Source: a virus. Taken from it: a stretch of DNA of 59,668 bases. The notes below the pieces were generated by a model. The model was not told the origin of the DNA. It was given only the letters and a program-made list of their open reading frames with translations, and did no database searches. Of the stretch, positions 55,478-59,668 are shown one piece after another. Each line of letters starts with the position of its first letter. Position 1 is the stretch's first letter. The DNA lies in the IMG/VR virus record IMGVR_UViG_3300031862_000785, positions 1-59,668 of that record. One strand, 5' to 3'. A program made the translations under genes and the position numbers.

Positions 55478-56633
55478 CGATGTTCCACCTCCTCAGCAGC
55501 TCTCGGGCGATATCATCTTCTGGGTCATGCTTCAGCGAGCACGAGTTCGGATGGGAGACGCGGATCGTGAGTCGCTTCCGTGAAGCTGCTTCTGGGCGAA
55601 ACACAAGTTGGATGCTGGCACGGTCGGCGACTACCAAGTCGGAGGGGATTCCCTTCGCCTTGAGGACAACCTGCAGCAACTCCCGAACCCCCCCGGGGTC
55701 TTTTCTCGTGTTAGCCTCCAGCGTGATTCGCCGGTTCGCCTCCCCCATGATACGCACCCGAAGTGACTGAAGTAACGCGCAGTCCACCCCGTCTTCCGGC
55801 TGCAGCACGAACTGGAAGTCAGGACGCAGAATGCCGTTGAGTTCGTAGCTGATGCCCTGGTCGTCGAGGCCCGACAAATCGACGCCCAGGATCGCACGGC
55901 CGAAAACCAGCCGCAGCTCTCGCTTCGTGTCGTGGGAACCTCGCGCGTGTAGGTCGAGCCAGCGGTCCTTCTCATCGTAAACAAAGATCACCTCGAACGC
56001 GGGCCGCTGAGTCTGGGGCCTGAGCATATGCTTGATGTCGTACACCAGCCGGCTTTCGGCGTAGTCTTCCGGATGGGCGAACCAGTATAGCCTGCTGTCC
56101 CTTCGGTAGTGGTCCACTTTGCAGTGGTGACCGCGGCCCTCCGCCCTGCTGTAATACTGAGATAGGTCGCTCTCCAGGCGCCGGGTCCCCTCCCGGCTCG
56201 TGTCCGGCTTGCACTCGGGCAGGTCACGTGACCGATCCCAACTGGCCAGTCCAGCGGCGTAGTGGAGCTGCTGGGCGACCCGGAACACCTTGGGATGATG
56301 GAGGAACGTCCAGAAGGCGCGTTCCAGGTGACCCCCCATCTTCGCGAAGTCCTCGGCCAACTCGACGCGATGGTGTCGGTCCCTGCCCTCGTCTATGAGT
56401 GTCTTCGTGCCACCCTCGTCGGCCATCCCGTATACTCGCCGGAAGTCGGTGTCTATCTCCCGCCTGATCTTCTCCGGCGCGCTGTCAATCGCTCGCTGGA
56501 TATGTTCAATCTTCCGCTCGCTGAGATGCTTCCATGGAATATCTTCTCCGATCCCACGCTTCGTCAGATACTGCTTCAGCAGCGTGTTCGGAGCCTGCCG
56601 CAAGAACGACTTCGGAGAGTATTGCCTCGACAT
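55407..56633 (-). CDS. Unrecognised 408-residue protein, partner of the winged-helix protein
   Basis: ATG 56633 has AGGAGGGG close upstream; longer frames have no such support. The sequence has conserved-looking blocks: FWTFLHHPKVFRVAQQL, SRLYWFAHPEDYAESRLVYD, FEVIFVYDEKDRWLDLHARG, and VSHPNSCSLKHDPEDDIARE. These give the impression of a real family, but I cannot name it, and no catalytic motif is obvious. The gene is followed by an overlapping winged-helix gene and is driven by an extended -10 promoter. Confidence 0.6.
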   Translation of the reverse strand: MSRQYSPKSFLRQAPNTLLKQYLTKRGIGEDIPWKHLSERKIEHIQRAIDSAPEKIRREIDTDFRRVYGMADEGGTKTLIDEGRDRHHRVELAEDFAKMGGHLERAFWTFLHHPKVFRVAQQLHYAAGLASWDRSRDLPECKPDTSREGTRRLESDLSQYYSRAEGRGHHCKVDHYRRDSRLYWFAHPEDYAESRLVYDIKHMLRPQTQRPAFEVIFVYDEKDRWLDLHARGSHDTKRELRLVFGRAILGVDLSGLDDQGISYELNGILRPDFQFVLQPEDGVDCALLQSLRVRIMGEANRRITLEANTRKDPGGVRELLQVVLKAKGIPSDLVVADRASIQLVFRPEAASRKRLTIRVSHPNSCSLKHDPEDDIARELLRRWNIDVSGRTQDGSAKRRRSVQYIIRD

Positions 56634-56978
56634 GCTCGCCCCTCCTTGCCAGCAGCAGTATAGCACTCCATCAGGCGAGCAGGAAGCACTAAACCCCGTG
56701 GCGATGGTCTCCCGCGGACTTACCACGCAAGCAGCAGTGTCGCAGAATAGCGCCGCAAGGCTCGTGCAGGCTGGTAGAACAGTGAGGGCGGTATTCCCTG
56801 CCACTCAGGAACAGACAGGCGCCAGGCTGAGTCGGCGCTTGGCGTTGCCCCGGAATCCGCCCCTGAAGCCCCTGTGTGCCGCAAGAAGGGAGAGGTAGGC
56901 GTCCTTTTGCCCCACCGACCGGCTGTCCGCCCGCAACAGGGCCAGTGGGCGCTCACGCGGGCAAGCGCAACGCGGCCG
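56634..56978. other. 345-bp intergenic region with promoter
   Basis: Between the stop of the HTH protein at 56979 and the start at 56633. It holds an extended -10 promoter at its downstream end. No other gene, tRNA or long repeat was seen. It could hold a recombination or att site for the adjacent recombinase, but I have no partner sequence to compare. Confidence 0.5.
56657..56665 (-). promoter_or_regulatory. Extended -10 promoter of the two-gene operon
   Basis: TGC TATACT on the minus strand, 24 bases before the ATG at 56633. No good -35 is present, but the TG dinucleotide fits an extended -10 promoter. The leader is short. Confidence 0.6.
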
Positions 56979-57394
56979 CTATCGGGGCGGGAACCCCCAC
57001 TTCTTCCGCTGCTCGGTCCAGTAGGGTGGGATGTCGAGCAGGCGAGCCAGAGAAAGCCCACTGGGTTCGTCGCCCCGCATGATTGACTCGACGATATCCG
57101 GGGCCAGCAGGGACAGACGAAGAATCCGCGCCACGTAGGAAGCGTCCATTCCCATAGCGGCCGCCATCTCTGCGACGCTCGCGTAGCGCCCACTCTCGAT
57201 CAGTTCCTTCCACCGATGCGCTCGTGCGATGGCCACCACCAGGGGCTTGTTGGTTCGACAGGGTGTGGACGGCTCGGATGCCTGGCAGCCGAGGCTGATG
57301 ATCTCCTTGCGCCCGCCTCGGCGCTTGAAGGTCAGGGGAATCCGAAACACCAGGTGGTCGCCCTCCTCGACAAGCTCTGGACTCTGGATTTCGG

Positions 57395-57398
<4 letters not shown>
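56979..57398 (-). CDS. HTH protein coded after the serine recombinase
   Basis: A 139-residue protein. The C-terminal half carries a ParB/KorB-like helix-turn-helix: ARAHRWKELIESGRYASVAE, MGMDASYVARILRLSLLAPD and a final YWTEQRKKWGF. The N-terminal half is beta-like (GDHLVFRIPLTFKRRGG). This protein commonly accompanies DUF2924 and a serine recombinase, so it may help control or direct recombination. ATG 57398 overlaps the recombinase stop. Confidence 0.75.
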
Positions 57399-58980
<1,582 letters not shown>

Positions 58981-58984
<4 letters not shown>

Positions 58985-59454
58985 CGCGCTCTCTCACCTC
59001 CGTTAGGTGGCCGCAGGCCAAAAAAGGCGCGGCCGTTCCAGTGGGTGCCCGTGATGGCCTTGGTGATGGCTGTCAGCGACCGATAGCGCCGCCCTTCGAA
59101 CTCGAAGCCCTTCACGAGCACCGTCACCTCATAACGCTTGCCGTTCCACTCACGCACCAGGCGAGTGCCGGCTGTCGGGAGGTCGCGGTCGCGCTTCCCC
59201 TGCCGCCCGTTCCCGCCGATGGCACCGTCCTCATTCAGCTTTGCCTCTCGCAGGACGTCGGCCATCTGGCTACGGGTAGTATCAGACAGACCGCCGTGGG
59301 CGAGCTCCTGGAGGCGGTAGGCCAGCCGCTTGGTCAGGAAGGTGCGGTTGTACCCTGGCGGCTCGCTGCCGTACAGTTCCCGCCACCGATCTTGCAGGTC
59401 TCGGGCCGACAGGCGCCTCAGATCGGCAATCTGCTTCAGGATGCTGTTACTCAT
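58981..59454 (-). CDS. DUF2924 protein
   Basis: A 157-residue protein. N-terminal helices (LKQIADLRRLSARDLQDRW, LTKRLAYRLQELAHGGL) precede the signature TRLVREWNGKRYEVTVLV and FEFEGRRYRSLTAITKAITG, then GRAFFGL. This gene family almost always stands before a serine recombinase, as here. A related module is built into the MuF protein of the same phage. Function unknown, perhaps DNA binding. Confidence 0.82.
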
Positions 59455-59668
59455 CTATCTCTGCCTCCGACTCGGGTTCGATACATTCATCCCTCGGAAC
59501 GCCGAACAGCTCAAGACCTTTCTTTCTCGCGTCCACCTTCGCCAAGGCTGCGGCGGATGAATCCGTGCGCCGCAGTCGGAGACGCAGAAAGCCGGTGGCG
59601 AGCAGGCCTGCCACCTCCTCCAGGCGTTGGGCCGGGGTCATTGACTCGGGTTCGAGCGAGTTGCGCAC
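59447..59668 (-). CDS. Small protein at the window edge, possibly complete
   Basis: Up to 73 residues. The window ends at a GTG that could be the start; ATG 59641 is the alternative. TPAQRLEEVAGLLATGFLRL is a helix followed by acidic C-terminal residues. Similar short genes often precede DUF2924. It overlaps the DUF2924 start by eight bases. Completeness cannot be judged. Confidence 0.6.
   Translation of the reverse strand: MRNSLEPESMTPAQRLEEVAGLLATGFLRLRLRRTDSSAAALAKVDARKKGLELFGVPRDECIEPESEAEIDE

Overview
The window is most of a GC-rich temperate siphophage or prophage. Nearly every gene is on the minus strand, so the phage map reads from high to low coordinates. HK97-type head genes, a long tape measure protein, a tail-assembly frameshift, terminase, a serine recombinase, an XRE repressor-like gene and an NlpC/P60 lysin support this. 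Ribosome binding sites are strong, and TGATG, ATGA or GTGA overlaps are common. The host cannot be named from the sequence. A consensus sigma-70 promoter style, a full AAGGAGGTGATC Shine-Dalgarno site and REP-like hairpins show only that it is a bacterium.

Layout in transcription order. 59.7-56.9 kb: a DUF2924 protein, a large serine recombinase and an HTH protein. 56.6-54.4 kb: an unrecognised two-gene operon ending in a winged-helix protein. 54.2-53.1 kb: a small gene and a phage sigma-70-like factor. 53.1-43.8 kb: replication and recombination (Cas4-like nuclease, Sak4-like ATPase, DUF669 protein, ERCC4 nuclease, RecD2-like helicase, TOTE-type primase-helicase and a tandem paralogue of that primase's C-terminal domain). 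43.8-43.1 kb: XRE repressor-like gene on the plus strand with a divergent promoter region. 43.1-38.2 kb: a recombination-associated protein plus SbcD and SbcC. 38.2-32.4 kb: three DNA methyltransferases, ParB-like domains, DUF1599 and DUF4406 proteins. 32.3-30.0 kb: terminase. 29.9-27.1 kb: an AbiE-type cargo operon with its own promoter and operator. 27.0-15.9 kb: portal, MuF, scaffold, capsid, connectors and tail tube. 15.8-4.7 kb: tail. 4.7-3.7 kb: lysis. 3.6-0.2 kb: an amidoligase and class II glutamine amidotransferase cluster with small genes.

The most unusual feature is in the MuF gene. An intein of 373 codons interrupts the conserved MuF motif just before its cysteine. A complete homing-endonuclease-like gene (zinc ribbon plus DUF559/Vsr-like nuclease) lies entirely inside the intein on the opposite strand, while the intein frame stays open through its complement. 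The same MuF protein carries a DUF2924-like module and an HEATH metallopeptidase domain.

Other notable points: (1) two homologous promoter, leader and terminator units precede the portal gene and a head gene, with a covarying small stem at identical spacing; (2) the AbiEi-like gene contains a 119-bp segment homologous to the phage's own sigma gene; (3) an A AAA AAC slippery site sits in the tail chaperone gene; (4) a 26-bp repeat brackets the replication module; (5) a 41-bp strictly alternating purine-pyrimidine tract lies in the primase gene.
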